A stretch of DNA of 64,000 nucleotides from Varroa destructor (GCF_002443255.2 NW_019211457.1:16354374-16418373), one strand, 5' to 3'; counted from the stretch's first letter, positions 34,701 to 48,274 are shown. The notes: generated by a model not told the origin, from the sequence alone. Numbers and translations are program-made.

Positions 34701-37293
34701 CTATCAGCAACAGTCGGCGAGGAAGCTATGACTGTTTCGTTGCTTCCCCGACTCACTCACTATCTTTAATGCCCATTATATGTGAATTGGTGTTTTCTTT
34801 TGGTTGGTAACGGCGGTGCGGCCGGCAGCGCTTTCTAGAACGAAGCAGACATGGGATTCACCGCGCATGCGTTAAAAAATGACGGTCGTGCTATGAAAGA
34901 TTGAACGAATGCAATGCCACAGAAAGTTGAGACAAAAAAGTATAGGCGCGTATAGTGACACCGAGGTGAGAGCTACAATCGTAGACGCAGACCGTCGTCG
35001 TGATTGTAGTAAACTATGGTTTTAAATGAAATGATCTGTTAATTGTATTCAAGAATGATTACAGAGGGATCATATTTGCCTCGGGTTGAACCGGCGTAGA
35101 TACAGGGCCGTCGTGTTTGAAGGATCGGCCTTTTGGCCAGTTGGATGTAAAGGGTAAAGCCAAGTTTCTGTGTAAAGACAGGAAAAACTACAATAGAATA
35201 CAAGAAGAAAAGACAGAAGTATGGTATTTCGCTGTGATATTGTAGCTGGTCATATGCATGAACGCAAAACGAGCGCAAGACGTCCGCTCCATCGACCTAT
35301 TGCATTAACTATATGGTGGTACATTTTCCTCGCTATTGCCTCGCCACAAAGGGCGGGGTAATTTGGGCAATTAACGTGCATCTCCTTGAGTGCATTGGCA
35401 TGACAACTATAGCCGAGTGTGCTAAATCTCAGCGTTGGCAAAAATTGTCATCAGGTAGTCATAAGAAACAAATGAAATTATAAAGGATGAGGTACTATTA
35501 GCTACTTGTATGACTGTCACGCCGTTTCATAGATGTATGCCGGAGAAAACTCAGTGAGGTCCAATGTGATTTATTCCGAGTCCACTCTCGAGAGAGGGGC
35601 ACGCATGCCCTTTCTAGCTATGACATAACAGTGGACTAAAATCATTGCATTGGAAGGGTGCCAACTGCTATTTTTTACCATGCGAAGGTTCTGAAAGGCA
35701 TCGCTTCTGACAAGATCCCCATTTTATCACATGTAAACTAGCTCAAATATCTGTGTCGATATGATACATGTTTCTGTTGCTAAAAATGAATAGCTTTTTA
35801 TTTGTGGCAAACTAAAACCTGTTAGAGTCAATGCGTCGACTAGCGACCGTTCGGCCTTAGGATTCTAAGGACGGCTTCGAATAACACACGGATAACTTCG
35901 ATGACATTCGCGCTGATCAAACGCCGTCCATGAGACAGACTCGCGAGAGTCAACGTGTTGTAGTTGTTTAATACGTAAGTTCGACGCGAACCGGGGCTGA
36001 GCTTCTATAGGCTTATTCTAGGTGATATCCTGCAAATACTCTTTAAACCTTAAAAGAAAGAAATTGTGAGACTAGTCACTATAGACGCGAGCCGTGACCG
36101 CGATTTGAGTCCTTATTTGGCATTATTTAAGGCCTTTATCTAAACACTACTGGAGTAACTATGGAAAGTATCTTGGCCGACAGATGATCTGTTTGACTGG
36201 ATCCAAGCGAATAATAAAGCTGCTAAAGAAAAAAACTAGTATATAATAACTCTTCTAGCCATTACTGTTCTCTCTTATTATAATCATTATTATTATGACT
36301 GTATCGTTCTAAACAAACGAAGTAAACCTAACAATCCTCTAATAATATAAACAGACCGATGCAAGCGATCGTCTATCTGAAGACAAGTAAGACCTTTCAT
36401 TCACGTCATTTCGCTTCCATCTTCTTTCGTATTCCGCCGTTCCTATTGGCGCAGTACTGCTTTGCATTGTGCTGCAGCTATTTTACCACTGCAACAAGCA
36501 CAGAAAACCAGACTAACGGCAACATACACATCTTTTGCCAGTGGTAATCGCTGATCGAGTATTCGGAGCATCCTCAGACCAAGAATTGGCCCGCTTCACA
36601 TTCATGTAGCTCGCATGACGCTACCTGTCTGTGTTCGCGACAAGCTTTTAACGAATAGCGAGACCTAAACGAAACGTTTGCTGACAGAAGCGTCGACACG
36701 CAGACGAAAATTGGTGTCGATCTTTGATAGCGATTTTCGCTATCGACCCGTGTCTGTACCATGGAAGAGTACCGACCACGATGATCATTTAGATTGTTGT
36801 TTATGCCCTTTGCCGACCAAATTCAACTATTCGTCTTGATATTCAATACAAAAATGGGCATCCGTTGCTGTCTTTGCGAGAGGCGGAGAGCGCCCACGCG
36901 TTGAAGGCCCTAACAAATTAGCTAGTCCTGCCACAACATGCTAAGGTCAAGCTGCGGTATATTGTAACGCTGCAGTACATAGTCAACAGTTACAGCCACC
37001 ATTCGAAAGCGAGCGGCCTCGCACGAAATGCCGAGAAACGCCGTTCATTAATAGCAGCAAATGCTTTCGCTGGTACGGTATCGTTTGATAGGATCTAGGC
37101 TTTTCAGCAGCAATAGAGGAGTTTTCGTAAGCTCATCCCCGAGTAGTTAGGTGAAAGGTAATAAACATCGATGGATCGACTCTGTCGGATAAGAAAGGCA
37201 CGTCAGAATTAAATTGAAATCAATTGCTGAAACAATGTTATTTACAGGTCAATAATATGCCGTCGAAACAGATGTTACTGTAGAATTTTTCAG
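31741..37293. other. Long non-coding tract with a GC-rich island
   Basis: AT-rich to 34.0 kb. A GC-rich zone at 34.0-34.7 kb contains the GGC run at 34024-34054 and long overlapping frames on both strands that look like products of base composition. A plus-strand frame at 32480-32674 (includes YDPFIPPICLEDPLYALYGW) is open in two frames and unresolved. Nothing else was recognised up to 37.3 kb. Confidence 0.5.
34024..34054. repeat. GGC/CAG-type trinucleotide tract
   Basis: Seven GGC units pass into CAGCAGCCGCAGC. It encodes poly-Arg/Gln or poly-Ala depending on frame and inflates the 168-codon minus-strand frame that spans it. Confidence 0.85.
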
Positions 37294-37507
37294 TGGCTTT
37301 AAGATGAGCACTTCGCTCGATCTCTGTCGGAGATTCAACAGTATCGAAAAACACATATTTCTACCGCGATCAGTACCCTGCGTCTACACGTGTGCGATAC
37401 GAGCAAATATGTACTATTCAATAGCTTTCAATAGCAACGTTCTGACAGCCTACCAGAGGTGCAACGACAGCCTCCTGCCGATATTAGCGATGGTCAAGTG
37501 CCAATAG
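37294..37507 (+). CDS. Possible terminal exon, unrecognised
   Basis: After an acceptor (TACTGTAGAATTTTTCAG) the plus-strand frame stays open for 70 codons, with an ATG at 37304, to TAG at 37505-37507. The peptide includes MSTSLDLCRRFNSIEKHIF and NVLTAYQRCNDSLLPILAM. The composition is balanced and only this frame is long. No domain was recognised and no clear AATAAA was noted close downstream. It could be the last exon of a plus-strand gene or a short standalone frame. Confidence 0.3.
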
Positions 37508-38438
37508 TTGTGCACTGAAAGAAGAACATTCATTGTCAATCATAATGGATTTCTATGCGCTAAATACAAACATCCCGCCCAGGAATCTAAAAGGAGCTAG
37601 ACGAACATTATGACTATCGGGGGTTCAGTCGGTGCGAGAACGTCGGCGTCATCCGGTATCAGCTACGCGTTCGTTGCGGCGCCAGCCATATTCCTGATTT
37701 ACTGTTAAAGTCACTATTTACTGCCGATATTGACATTGGCTAACTGCACCGATTAGGTTATTTCGTATAGAGGTAGTAGTTCTTTCAGGAGTCTGAGGAT
37801 TTCACGGTTGCTTTCCTTTCATGTATGCCTTTCCTCTTCCCGTTTCTCGATCTATGCCTTCATCTGCCTATTTCACACCATCAATCCTTCGTAGCACCGA
37901 CGCAAAGGGCGATGACGGCCGGCGCACGGAAGCATGCTGAATTCCGTGCGCGTCCTGAAAGAGCGGTAATTCGAGCTTTCGGAAAAATCACAACAGGCCA
38001 ATCGAAGCGGGGCAAGCGAAAACAATTCCGAAAGTGGGAAAAATACCCAGCATCATTTATTAATGATGCCAAACTGTGAATACGAAACTGTGTAGGACCA
38101 TACATTATCAGCGGGAGTATGGCCTCGGGAGCTTGTTTGCTGGGCCCGGTTGTTGGGAACGTCTGCAAGGCTTGCCATACATTAGAATTAGCAAACATAA
38201 AACAGCTACAACCGTATGAATAGATTAGTTTTACACGAATATACGTTTATGTACAAAATGTTAAACGTGTCAAAACGGTATTACTGCTGTTTCTAGGTGT
38301 TTAATATATAGATAAAGTTAGGGAATCGGTCGTGTTTACTGCAATGTATTAGCGTTTTATAGGTGTCACAGAAGAAATGCATAATTTCTCTCATGTGTCT
38401 GACGCTCCATTCCATCCACATAAACTTATTGCTACAAG
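37508..38438. other. Non-coding tract with a 10-bp hairpin
   Basis: Opposed frames at 37825-38198 overlap and are unresolved. GCGCACGGAA (37922-37931) and TTCCGTGCGC (37942-37951) form a perfect 10-bp, GC-rich stem with a 10-base loop. Confidence 0.5.
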
Positions 38439-38584
38439 AATTACCTGCAACACAAGGACAAGGCGCTGTTTCAATAACGGCCGACCAACGTCAACAGCGG
38501 GACACTGATTCGCCGCCACCGCCGCTGACCATTGATTCATCGTTAGCATTCTCCTCGAAGAAATTTGTAGTGGTTAACGCGTGA
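38439..38584 (+). CDS. Possible terminal exon, unrecognised
   Basis: After an acceptor of moderate quality (ACTTATTGCTACAAG) a frame of 47 codons runs to TGA at 38582-38584. The peptide is low in hydrophobic residues and looks like a disordered C-terminus: TADQRQQRDTDSPPPPLTID, then SSLAFSSKKFVVVNA at the end. Gln, Asp and Pro codons (CAA, CAG, GAC, CCG) give it a coding look. No family can be assigned to such a tail. Confidence 0.28.
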
Positions 38585-41500
38585 CGAGAAAGGGGACACG
38601 ATAGCGTTGCGTTAAGTTTTACAAGCGAATAGTTAATTTAACGTAAAAACGTTTAACTTACTTAGGGCACACTGGTCTATTCCGCAAAGAAAAAACATGG
38701 CTGTTTCTATCGGGCCGATTGGCTAATCCCAGCCTTTACGTGTATTCGTATTTGTGACGCTTCTGTTAGTCAGTCATGAATTAATCCAACAACTGTGTTC
38801 TCTGGCTTAGCAAGAAAAATTGTACGATAATAGTTTGGCGGTCTGAGACGATGATATGTTCACCGTAGGAGTACACGTATTTCGGCAACACCTGTTCGCG
38901 TTTTCTCCATCCCCTTGCCCTGTTACCCCACCGATTGCATCCTCTAATCGTCAGTAGAATTGGCCATTGTCAGACATACCGCGGACGCATATCTTCCGAA
39001 TGCTGAGACAAACTATCAGTCGAGAGAATAAAAAAATTTATCATACTATGTATTATATATGAGCAGCAACTGCCATTATTATTACTATTATGCTAATACC
39101 GTACGCCGTCTCGTCGTATACAAAACTATCCACAATATTATACCGTGGTGATGTTCTAAGAAATGCCCAGCTACCCGGGCTCGATTGCAGCGCCACCATC
39201 CGTGAATAACTAGAAGATTTCTGTGCGACGGTGGCTGCGCCGTTGACTGCTGCCGTCGCAGCGGTAGTAAACGGGCAAAATCGCTCAGACTTTGTGGCGG
39301 GTGCTTGCGACACCCGTCACTTCTGCAGCTGCTTCCTATTGTTCGACAAACATTTCCTTGACCGATTCTATTTGTTGGTGTTCCTTTTCTAATTAGATGC
39401 CGGCTGTAGCGTAACTGATTTGGCGATATGATCGACGTACGGTTTGCTCGAACTGGACATCTCCCGATAGTGGATAGGCGTGCACAAAGGGGCTAGCGAT
39501 TGTAAGACAGTTCTATAGACGATGGACCTGGCCACACAGACACTTCGTAGCGGCCGGCGTGATTTAGGTAGCACGCGGATTGTTAAATATTCGTAGAGCC
39601 TTTTCATGAGTTTCAAAGCCTGCACGCCCTTCTATGGGACTATACTCATTAACTCGCCTGTATATTGAGTATAATGTAACTAGCTTATAGTAGGTGTAGC
39701 AGAAAATGCCCTTAAATTCACTGAAGTTGTTCACTGATTATCGGCTGTCAGTTGTGGCGATCTCTGCAGTGATATGTAACATCGGCAGAACCGTATTAGA
39801 GGGTTTTTTTTAACTACGCCCGGTTTTTAATTATTAAACGTGACTTCAGACGAGTCTTGCTGGATCTTCTAGACTCGTCTCCCCACCAACCCATAAACGG
39901 TAGACATTTGTCGACGATGAGGTTCGATTCAACGATAGCCGCATGGTTATACTCATCAAGACGAAGTACCTGTACGAATGCGCGTTACCCAGCCCGCCCT
40001 GTTTCGCGGTCAGTGGAAGTTCTACTGGACACGTTTACGACTTCGTAAGAGTTGAATTAGGCATCTCTATAGGTCATATCAGTCCATGGAGTTATTTTTG
40101 TTTATTGATAGGGAGCTGCAAGTTATACGGCCATGCGATATGTGCGTTAGAGTTCATTATGCCACTTTGTTTAAACGTTTCATATAACGTTAAAAAAAAG
40201 TACACACAAGTTTCTCGTTACAATTACGTTTCGATTATCTCGAATCTCTCAGCCGAAACACGATGAATACGATGCGGATCATTTGCTACTCGAAATAGTA
40301 AATACATTGGGATTACTAATTGAGACCGTTGTTCAATTTCCTCAAGAAGTCATTTACTCAACCTAGTCACAAACCTAGGAAAACCTTTGACACGCACAGC
40401 CTGTGATTGACATTCAGGACTAGTTATTCGTTGTTTACCACACATCACCATCATCAATGTCGTTGTTATCCCGTTTTTTGTCCTTGTTCCCATAGGCCGT
40501 TGCGATAACTAGCCATAACGGATAGCTATGTGACACCATCTGTTACTACCATACAGCGTTCTGATCCAGTACGATCTAATTTGGCCGGCTCAGCTATCTC
40601 TTTTTATTTATTTTTTTCTTCGGTCTTCTTGGTCGATGTTTCGTCACCGTCCATAAACACCACGGGTTAGTATTTTAATATATGCCTTCGATAGATTTCT
40701 TTTTTCGGCGAACGGGAAAAATGCTGTTAGCGATGCCGCTGACAGTGCGGCTGTTATTAATACAGCCGTCTTACTCGCATCAGGGTCCGCATCATAGCGT
40801 CTAAAATGTAAACCGTGTGCCTAACTAGAAACTACCGTATTCCGGGTTCCCCGCTGTTAAGGACGCCACGATGTACGCGTTGTCTAAATGTTATGACTAC
40901 TATTTATGTGCGGTACGGCTGTAATGAAGCATGGCATCAAGTAGCTGGCTTCTTACACTACAAAACAACTTATGCCTCCACCCAGTCTCGAACCTCGCGT
41001 GTGCATCTATGTTTTGAGCTTTACGTCCGGTATCCCCTGTTCCACCAGACATAAGCTGGCTCCCAGCACGACAGAGAACAGAGTGTCTCTAAAATTCGGG
41101 CCCAAATAGGTTACCCGCTAACCTACCATGGGGACAATATACATGAATATTTGTATTCCACGACAGCAGAGAAAGCCGTCGCCCAACCAGGCAATCGCCA
41201 GCTCTAGCTCCTCCTCGTTTTTCTGTAGTCCGCGTGAGCACAGTAAGTGCCTCGATCTGCGTATGTATGTGTGAGCGTGTGCCATTTTCTATTTGGCATC
41301 ATCAGCGTATCCCATTGTCAACGAATCCTGACGACGACGCATGCGCCTGCCGACAACTTCTTACTTCCACCAGTGCGCGCCATCGTTCGTCGCCCTTAAA
41401 GCGCTTCAGATCTTACGATCGCTGTGGTTCGTAGCACTACTGCTCACCATAGATGTCATAGTGTAAAGCCAGTCAGCCAGCGGAGCTGACGGCAGTACTG

Positions 41501-42372
41501 CCCTGCCGGCTAAACGATGACGCTGATGGCGCGTCTTGGCTGCACTGGCTGGGTCTAACGCATTCGAACGGACCATCGACCGACGGATAGACAAGGGCAG
41601 CAATGGTGACGTTAGCAGCGACATGCACCGCCCCCCGCTTTCCACTAAAGACCGCCTATTTTTATTTAAAACACGTTTTAAACCACACCTTGAGAGCGCT
41701 GCCGCGCGTTGACGGGCGGGCGCTCGGTCAGCCGGTCCAGTCGTCTGCTCGGACTGCCCGGACCGGTCGCCGGCACAACGCGGCAAGGTTGAATAATGGT
41801 TATGCCCAGTCGCCAACCGCAAGCCGCTGCCGTTAGCGATGACAAAGAACATGACGACGACCGATTAATCTAATCGTGTAACGTCAGCGCAATTTAAAAG
41901 ACTGTTTCAATATAAAGGGGACGTAGCAGATATATGAAAGCGGTTCGTAGCAGGGCTGCGCGAAGGAAGTGGGCAATAGAGATCGGACAACAATGGAGCA
42001 AAAGACTTCGTTATAACCAGTCGAGACGGGCACTGATTAGTTTTCATGATAATGAATGACAAACTGCTGGGAAAGACTCAAGTAAAATAGAACGGAATGC
42101 AACAAATAATACCAGCGAGAAACCGGTGTGAACTAGAGTGACGTGTGATAAAGATCCCTTGGAACCTTGGAAATACGGACTAATTGAACTTTTTTTTGTA
42201 TTCACTATCTTATTAGGTATTTGACAATTAAGTTTTTTAATATCTGAAGAGTTAATCTGAACTTTCTTACAAAACTGAAAACAAACCACAAATAATGAAA
42301 AAATAAACGATTGTCTTGATTTTTATCTTCATTATTTCAGACTAATGCCTACTATTCTACATATCTTCAAGT
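38585..42372. other. Non-coding tract, several opposed short frames
   Basis: Minus-strand frames at 39053-39313 and 39389-39625 have balanced composition but neither splice support nor motifs. A GC-rich stretch at 41.3-41.85 kb opens long frames on both strands (148 and 77 codons). From about 41.9 kb the sequence turns AT-rich. Confidence 0.5.
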
Positions 42373-42744
42373 TTATTGAAGAATAGGATCTTTTGTAGTA
42401 ATAGAAATGAATGAAAATCGAAGATCAAATGCAACGGAACGAAGCCGTAACACAGCAGGACATCGACATTTTACACCGGCCCTGAAAGGATTACTATTTG
42501 TTGTCGTATTGACATTCGTGAGGTGATCGACTACGATAGCAAATAATGTAACGCGGTTCTTTCGAATGATCAAAAAATGTCCTGCTTTCAGAATGAAACA
42601 CTGGCCTTCACTTTTGCCGAACTCTGTTCTTGCATAAGTACGTATTTTGCTTTCTAATAGGGGTGAATTGTTTATGAGAACAGGGCAAATAATACCAACC
42701 GGAAGTTTAAGAGATTTAATAACTAGATCAACCCTATTAATCAA
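42373..42744 (-). CDS. Unrecognised 123-codon open frame in AT-rich DNA
   Basis: A minus-strand frame starting at an ATG (42744) and ending at TAG. The first 85 residues look coding: LVIKSLKLPVGIICPVLINN, then KIRTYARTEFGKSEGQCF and HFLIIRKNRVTLFAIVVDHL, alternating strand-like and basic segments. In AT-rich DNA an open frame this long is less expected than in GC-rich DNA. After about residue 85 the composition changes, and a possible donor (GGCCG|GTGTAA) lies there. No family was recognised; it could be a gene, a mobile-element protein or chance. Confidence 0.25.
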   Translation of the reverse strand: MINRVDLVIKSLKLPVGIICPVLINNSPLLESKIRTYARTEFGKSEGQCFILKAGHFLIIRKNRVTLFAIVVDHLTNVNTTTNSNPFRAGVKCRCPAVLRLRSVAFDLRFSFISITTKDPILQ

Positions 42745-45700
42745 TTTGGGTTAAACGAAGGTACTAAATAACACGCTTTATAGTAATTAGAATAGTTTGC
42801 TATCGATTTCCGATGCACAGTGAAGTAAGACGAGCTTCTAAAGCAAACACAAAGTGACGAAATCTATTAATTTTAGAAGCTACATAATTGATTTTGTCGA
42901 AGGGCATCTAGTAAGAGGCAGTCCTTTATGTTTAGTGTTGATCCTACAAAAATATTCTGCAAAAGCAAGCAGAGATCGTCAGAAAGCTACGCTAATCTTA
43001 GCAAGACTTAATAAAATGATTAAAGCTCTAAAAAGTTGAATAACTCTTCGAATAGTTTTTATTAACATGTCTGAAACAACAAGTCTCTAACCTCCGGTCG
43101 CATCTATTTAAAGTATATGATTTCCAACTAGACATTCCCTATCTTCCATCAAGCCAACTGTCTACGATCCTACAGAAATGCTCTATTTTATATAATCTTA
43201 ATTTTACTCTAAACAAGCACACCCGCCCTAGGTCCGAGCACTCAATGGAACATCTAGATCTTCACTTGATTTCTCCTGATGGGTCCGTCCTTACAGAGAA
43301 GCCCCCGTTTCTTTAACAAAACTGACCATGTTCCCAATTTCCAATCTCCATCATCATGGCTATGGCGTCCCTTCTTTCTTTCTGTCTTTTCTTATTTCGA
43401 TTCGACAACCAATGGTCGTTTGCCGACTCTGTCTATGTCACCAGGCAAACAGACACACAAAGAAGAACTTATTTCCTAATACATGCACACACCTACACAA
43501 AGATCCCGAACTGATTTTGCCTTTCTCGGTCTAGCCAACCCGAAACGCCTAGCGTCCGAAACTTGGAATCACTTCAATGCCACCGAAGTAGTTGGTGCCT
43601 TCCACCATTAAACCTTTTGGCTCTCTCTTTGTGTGTTCGTTTCTCCATGTCGTCGATATAGGCAATCCATTGGCCGCGCAGGCCGTCGGCCCCCGAGATC
43701 CGCCGCTCGTTCCCCTTTGTAGGACTTCTGTAGTTGTAAATGCTAGAAGTCCACGGCTCTAGGACATTCCCCTTGTACCTCCGCTCTTTCCGTACTGCAG
43801 CTTATGAGAGAAGGTGGTTTGCTGTAGGGGTCCGGGGCAAGGATAGGGGCAAGGCGCCGCGTAGCGCTCCCGTTGATGTTTCGTATTAAAGGCAGCGAGC
43901 TGACGATCCGATAGAGAGGCCGTGTATTTATATCCTCAGACACCCGTTCTACTCCGGGTTACTCCGGAACTGCATGCTCGTGCCTTTATCTATGTCCTTT
44001 TGCCGCTGCTATTAGCTTTCTCTGCCATTTGGCTATTTCAGCCCCTACGAATGTAGTGGCACCAGTCTTCCACCCGTTCTCTATCAGAATCGAGTACCAT
44101 GCTCCTGCAAACCATCACCCAATTTCGTTTCTGTTCTTCGCACGTTTCCTTACTTTTGGTCCGTCCCGATCACCCGATTTTTATATAATAATAGTTGCCA
44201 TAATAATGGTTGTCCTATTTTGCGCACTAAAAGGATGGAAGTATAGGGGTTAGCCGTTGAGATACTGTTGGATTGGTAGGTCCCTTCCTCTCTAAAAATT
44301 TCTCCCAAGACACAAACATATGCTAACGTAGGAATAGATTTTTAGAGACAGCGTAGGCTGGGGAAAACTAGCCAAATCCTGTAGCCTTTAATGACAAACG
44401 CCAAAATAAACGTATTTCAACTCTCTATGGAGACTATTATCGGATTAGATTGGCATTTCAATATGTACACATTCATGTAACTCTCATAATTATATAGAAA
44501 GCATGAAATGGAGAAAAATATATGGAACAAAATGTTTATTTATATGATTCTAGCAGACAAAATTTACTGAAAAGCTTGCTTTTACTGGTCTCTAGCCGTG
44601 TCCAATATTGGTTGCAGTTGCTTCTGGCTCAATCTATGTTATTACAAATAATAGTGGCGTTAGTTTATGAGATTGCATTGCCTTTAAATAGGTGGGTTAC
44701 ACTACCGAATTTAAAATAAAGGGATAGAGCTGACAATCTTGCCAAGTAAATTAAACCAGTTTACGGGCTTGCGTCGTATCGCCGTCCCGTACTTTGGGGT
44801 TCGAATAAAGCGCATTAGAGAGAAGCAATCAAAACAAGGTATCACAAAACAAATCGTACCTCAATTACGGACTAATGCGAAGTTTTTTGTACTATTGAGG
44901 TATACTTGGTTGAAGGCCTCCAGTACAGTCCATTCAGTGTTTATTGTCAAATGCAAGACTATTAGAATGACGAACTTCAAGTCTAAAAATTTATATTTGA
45001 AAAACAGAACGCCTACAATGAAGCATATTATTGAATGTCTGAACGAGAAAGACCAGCTAACTGTTGACGTATATCTTTCTGGAACTTCACAGCGTTCTTC
45101 CCCAATCGAAATCTGTTCTGCATAATCCTTTATTATCCTGCGAATCTGCATAAACCTTTTATTGTTACCGGCATATCCTTTCAATGTCCAACCGTTCCTT
45201 GCCGCAGGTCCTTCATTTAGAGGTTGGTTGTGTTGTTGGAGTGCAAGCGCTTGAAATTCCCTGACGAGATTTCATTACGACCTGCTCAGCTGACGGGGTT
45301 GAACGACGAGGTTTAAGCGTCAAGCATTGTACCCACGGAATTCAGCCCTCTATTGTGTGGTAACCTAACTGTTGTTACCGCTCAAAGCGTTACATGGAAA
45401 AGTAGTCGCCGTTGTCGAACAGCCATATTTGTCCTTTCGTTCTTCGGTTGTCCAAAACTATAATAGATTTTTAAGCACAATTTAGCGCGGCTCTGTTAAC
45501 AGAAAACGATATGCTTAACTTGGCCCAGAGTGGTTCTAGAGTGACGCTTTACCTAAAAACAGACGCTAATGTAATATTACAGACTAATGTTAATAAACGA
45601 TTTTATCTGACCTGTGGAAAAAAAATCAACTTTAAAATGATTGCAGTTCTGTTTCAAAAATATCTTAAAAAAAATGCTGTTATCTCACAAAGCTTTGCTA

Positions 45701-45770
45701 GATGACGCTAATGCTCTGTCTGATAATTCTACATAATTAATCTTCGTTGTCGTTTTGCTCACTCGCTTCG

Positions 45771-45806
<36 letters not shown>

Positions 45807-45860
45807 CATTCTTTGATTGATTCTATAAATTTGTTTAGCTGAATGTCACTACGCGGCAAC
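42745..45860. other. AT-rich tract with unsupported frames
   Basis: Frames at 42854-43039, 44522-45184 and 45511-45705 (plus, with a 107-codon frame also on the minus strand at 44861-45184) have no motif. The 43.2-44.2 kb stretch is pyrimidine-rich. A TA run of about 34 bases closes the tract at 45774-45807. Confidence 0.45.
45774..45807. repeat. (TA)n microsatellite
   Basis: About 17 uninterrupted TA units. Confidence 0.92.
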
Positions 45861-46237
45861 ATATAAACACCTATTAATTATAGAAAGTTTATCACCTACA
45901 TAGGGTTCTCGGCCCGTCTTTGTCGGCTCCCACCGTCGTCCCGACCGTTCCTTCAAGTTCAACATCAAACTGCTGCGAACCAGAGGAAGTATCTTGTGCC
46001 GCTGCCTAACCGGCTTCTTGGATCTAAGGACCTGGACTTGAGTCCTTACTGGAGTTGACAGTTTGGCCTGTTCGTATGGTCGACGTCGACGGGCGTCTGT
46101 GTGCGGGCCCATGTATGTTTAGGATGCGGGGTTTGTTTTGGGCCGGGGCGTGTGACGTTGTTTTGGGGAAGTGCGGGCAAAATAAAGTCGAGAGAGAGTG
46201 CACGAAAGAGAAAGAAAGTTGGGACGCTATACTAAAA

Positions 46238-46489
46238 CTACTGTAGAGTGTCAGAGCAGTCGGACCAGCCGGGTAAGAGAGCCGTTAAGATCCGGTTGCC
46301 CATAGTTACCCCTGTCCCATCTTGCCCCAAGAGAAAAAGAATCCCTATATAGTGAGAATCCCGCATAGGCTGAGGGATGCTGGCACCGGTGTCGGCGACG
46401 GGAAAGGCGAAGCAAGTCGACGCGAAACGCGGGCGAGCGAAGTGAAGAGCCTGTTTACGTGCTTTTGCCTGCCTCAGAGGAGCTCCCAC
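46238..46489 (-). mobile_element. Possible gypsy-type protease relic
   Basis: On the minus strand, residues 29-38 of an 83-codon frame read FPVADTGASI, close to the FLVDTGAxxSV active-site motif of gypsy retrotransposon aspartic proteases. Twenty residues later comes GQDGTGVTMGNRILTAL, close to the (A/D)NGTxIxTYGxRxLTL segment that follows in the same family. Order and spacing fit. The frame shows no Gag zinc knuckle upstream and no reverse transcriptase downstream. Further along the minus strand (46.1-45.9 kb) another frame ends with ERSGRRWEP, loosely like gypsy polyprotein ends. Match by eye; could be chance. Confidence 0.3.
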
Positions 46490-48274
46490 CGTCGGCTAGA
46501 GTTGGAGTTAGCCGGGGTTTGGCGTACTGGCCTTCCGCCGGTTGGGACCCAAACCTACAGAGAGCCCGGGAAATAGGCCCTCGCGCTCAACTTACCCTGG
46601 TTGAACGACACTTGAGAAGCGACCGGGGGTTAGCAGAGTCAGGAAAGCCCAAGGAGCGGGGAAGGGGCTGGACACAGAGCTTTAGCTCTGGGGCGCGTCG
46701 CCTCAGAGCCATCAAGCTCTACTGCTACCGGAAGGCACTCCGTACTGTAGGAGTGCGATTGGCCGAGGGAAACTTGTTGCCTATTGTTTGGCGCGTTTAG
46801 AGTCCTCAACAGGGTCTACTCGAACTGCACAGTGAACGCCGGGTTTAACCACGACAGGGACCCGTTTGAGAGACTCGAATCCATTCGATATTGGCTTTTT
46901 TATACTCTCAAACTAACCAGTGTTTTAGCAACAAGTCCTAGTTTCGTCAAGGAAGTCTATGCTTTTTTTTTCTAATCCAAGCAGTCCTAAAGTTATTTTA
47001 TTCTTTAACTTAAAGATGGCATTAAGTTAAAAATTAGTAATGCGCAACTTGTGATTTTCTTCTTCTTCTTTCTGTTGAAATACTTTACTAGTAGCCCACT
47101 ATTTTCATGCTCTGCTGGCCTACAATCCGCGACAAATAAATGAACAGAGCAAATGTGCCGGAATGGTAAAAAAAAAACTAGAAAAGCGATGCATTTCTAC
47201 CTAACATACTGTTTCACTTCTACAACATCTTTGTGTACTAACTCTGTCGACTAATGGTGAACGAGGCGCTTCATATGAGTCCTCGTCCCTTCGTTGAGCC
47301 ACTAGCGCAATAAGCCAAGAATATACTCAGCATTACTCTAGACCTATTGCTGAGAAACCGTCATTCATTTTACTGCCATCTGGTGAAATTAATGAGCAAA
47401 ATTATTCTTTACTCGATAGCGTTTGTTCAACACAGGCCTGCCAGTTGGCCTCAGCATAGTTAGATAAAATCCGAACGTCTGCTACGTACAAAAAAGAGGG
47501 CGGTAACCTTTTTAGGGAAGGCACCTTGCTTGAAATGAATCGTGCCTGGATAGTTTTACATTTGCATACAGAGTTAGGAAAATGGAGGCACTCAAAATCA
47601 TATCTAAAGCAGGCCCAATGCTGTCCCTTATTTGTTTGGCTAGTTTGAACTAGATGCAGAATCTGGAGGACTGTTAATCGCCTAGATGAACGCGTTCATT
47701 TGACGTCAACACAAGTTGACGTTTAACGTTTGAGCTTACGCTATACGTCCTGGCTCTTTTGCTTTGCAAGCGTTAGTAGTACTGTTCGATGCGATGTCAC
47801 GTACGTAAATACGTTAGCGAAACAACATCTAGGCGACTGAGAAACTGAGCGGGCAGGCTGATTGGCTGGATAATATAACACCAACGGGCGTTCACTTTTA
47901 TAGAGCGTCTATACAAAGAAAGCTTGCAGTGACCAGAGTAGCGGCGTCAATAGACAGCAGGTGCCGGTTACCGACGGCAGTGAGGCTGACGAGATATTGT
48001 GGAGAACAATTGCGACTTGTTTATATATTAGTAATGATCTGATAGGTGGACTGCCTTAACTTCCAGCAGACAAAGCTTCCAGTCGGCTGATGCGTGCATT
48101 ACGGCAGCATTAAGACTGTTACTTTCTGTCGCTCGTGTAATTTCTGTGCCTAGCAAACTATTGGCGAAGGTGTCGGCGGGAAGACTCTCCTCGATTATGG
48201 GGAAACCAGGCTAGAAATGTAAATATGGCATTCAAAGTCTAAATAGGTATTAGCTGGAGTTGTGCTTCTTTCAG
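46490..48274. other. Non-coding tract
   Basis: GC-rich to 46.8 kb with small perfect stems (GCACTCC/GGAGTGC near 46735-46756; CAGAGC/GCTCTG near 46675-46690). From 46.8 kb AT-rich unique sequence. An ACGTCAAC/GTTGACGT inverted repeat with a 4-base loop lies at 47703-47722. No supported gene. Confidence 0.5.

Noticed and set aside
41406..41852. 148-codon minus-strand frame
   Set aside because: GC-rich stretch with an overlapping open plus frame; no recognised domain and Arg/Ala/Ser-rich composition typical of chance frames.
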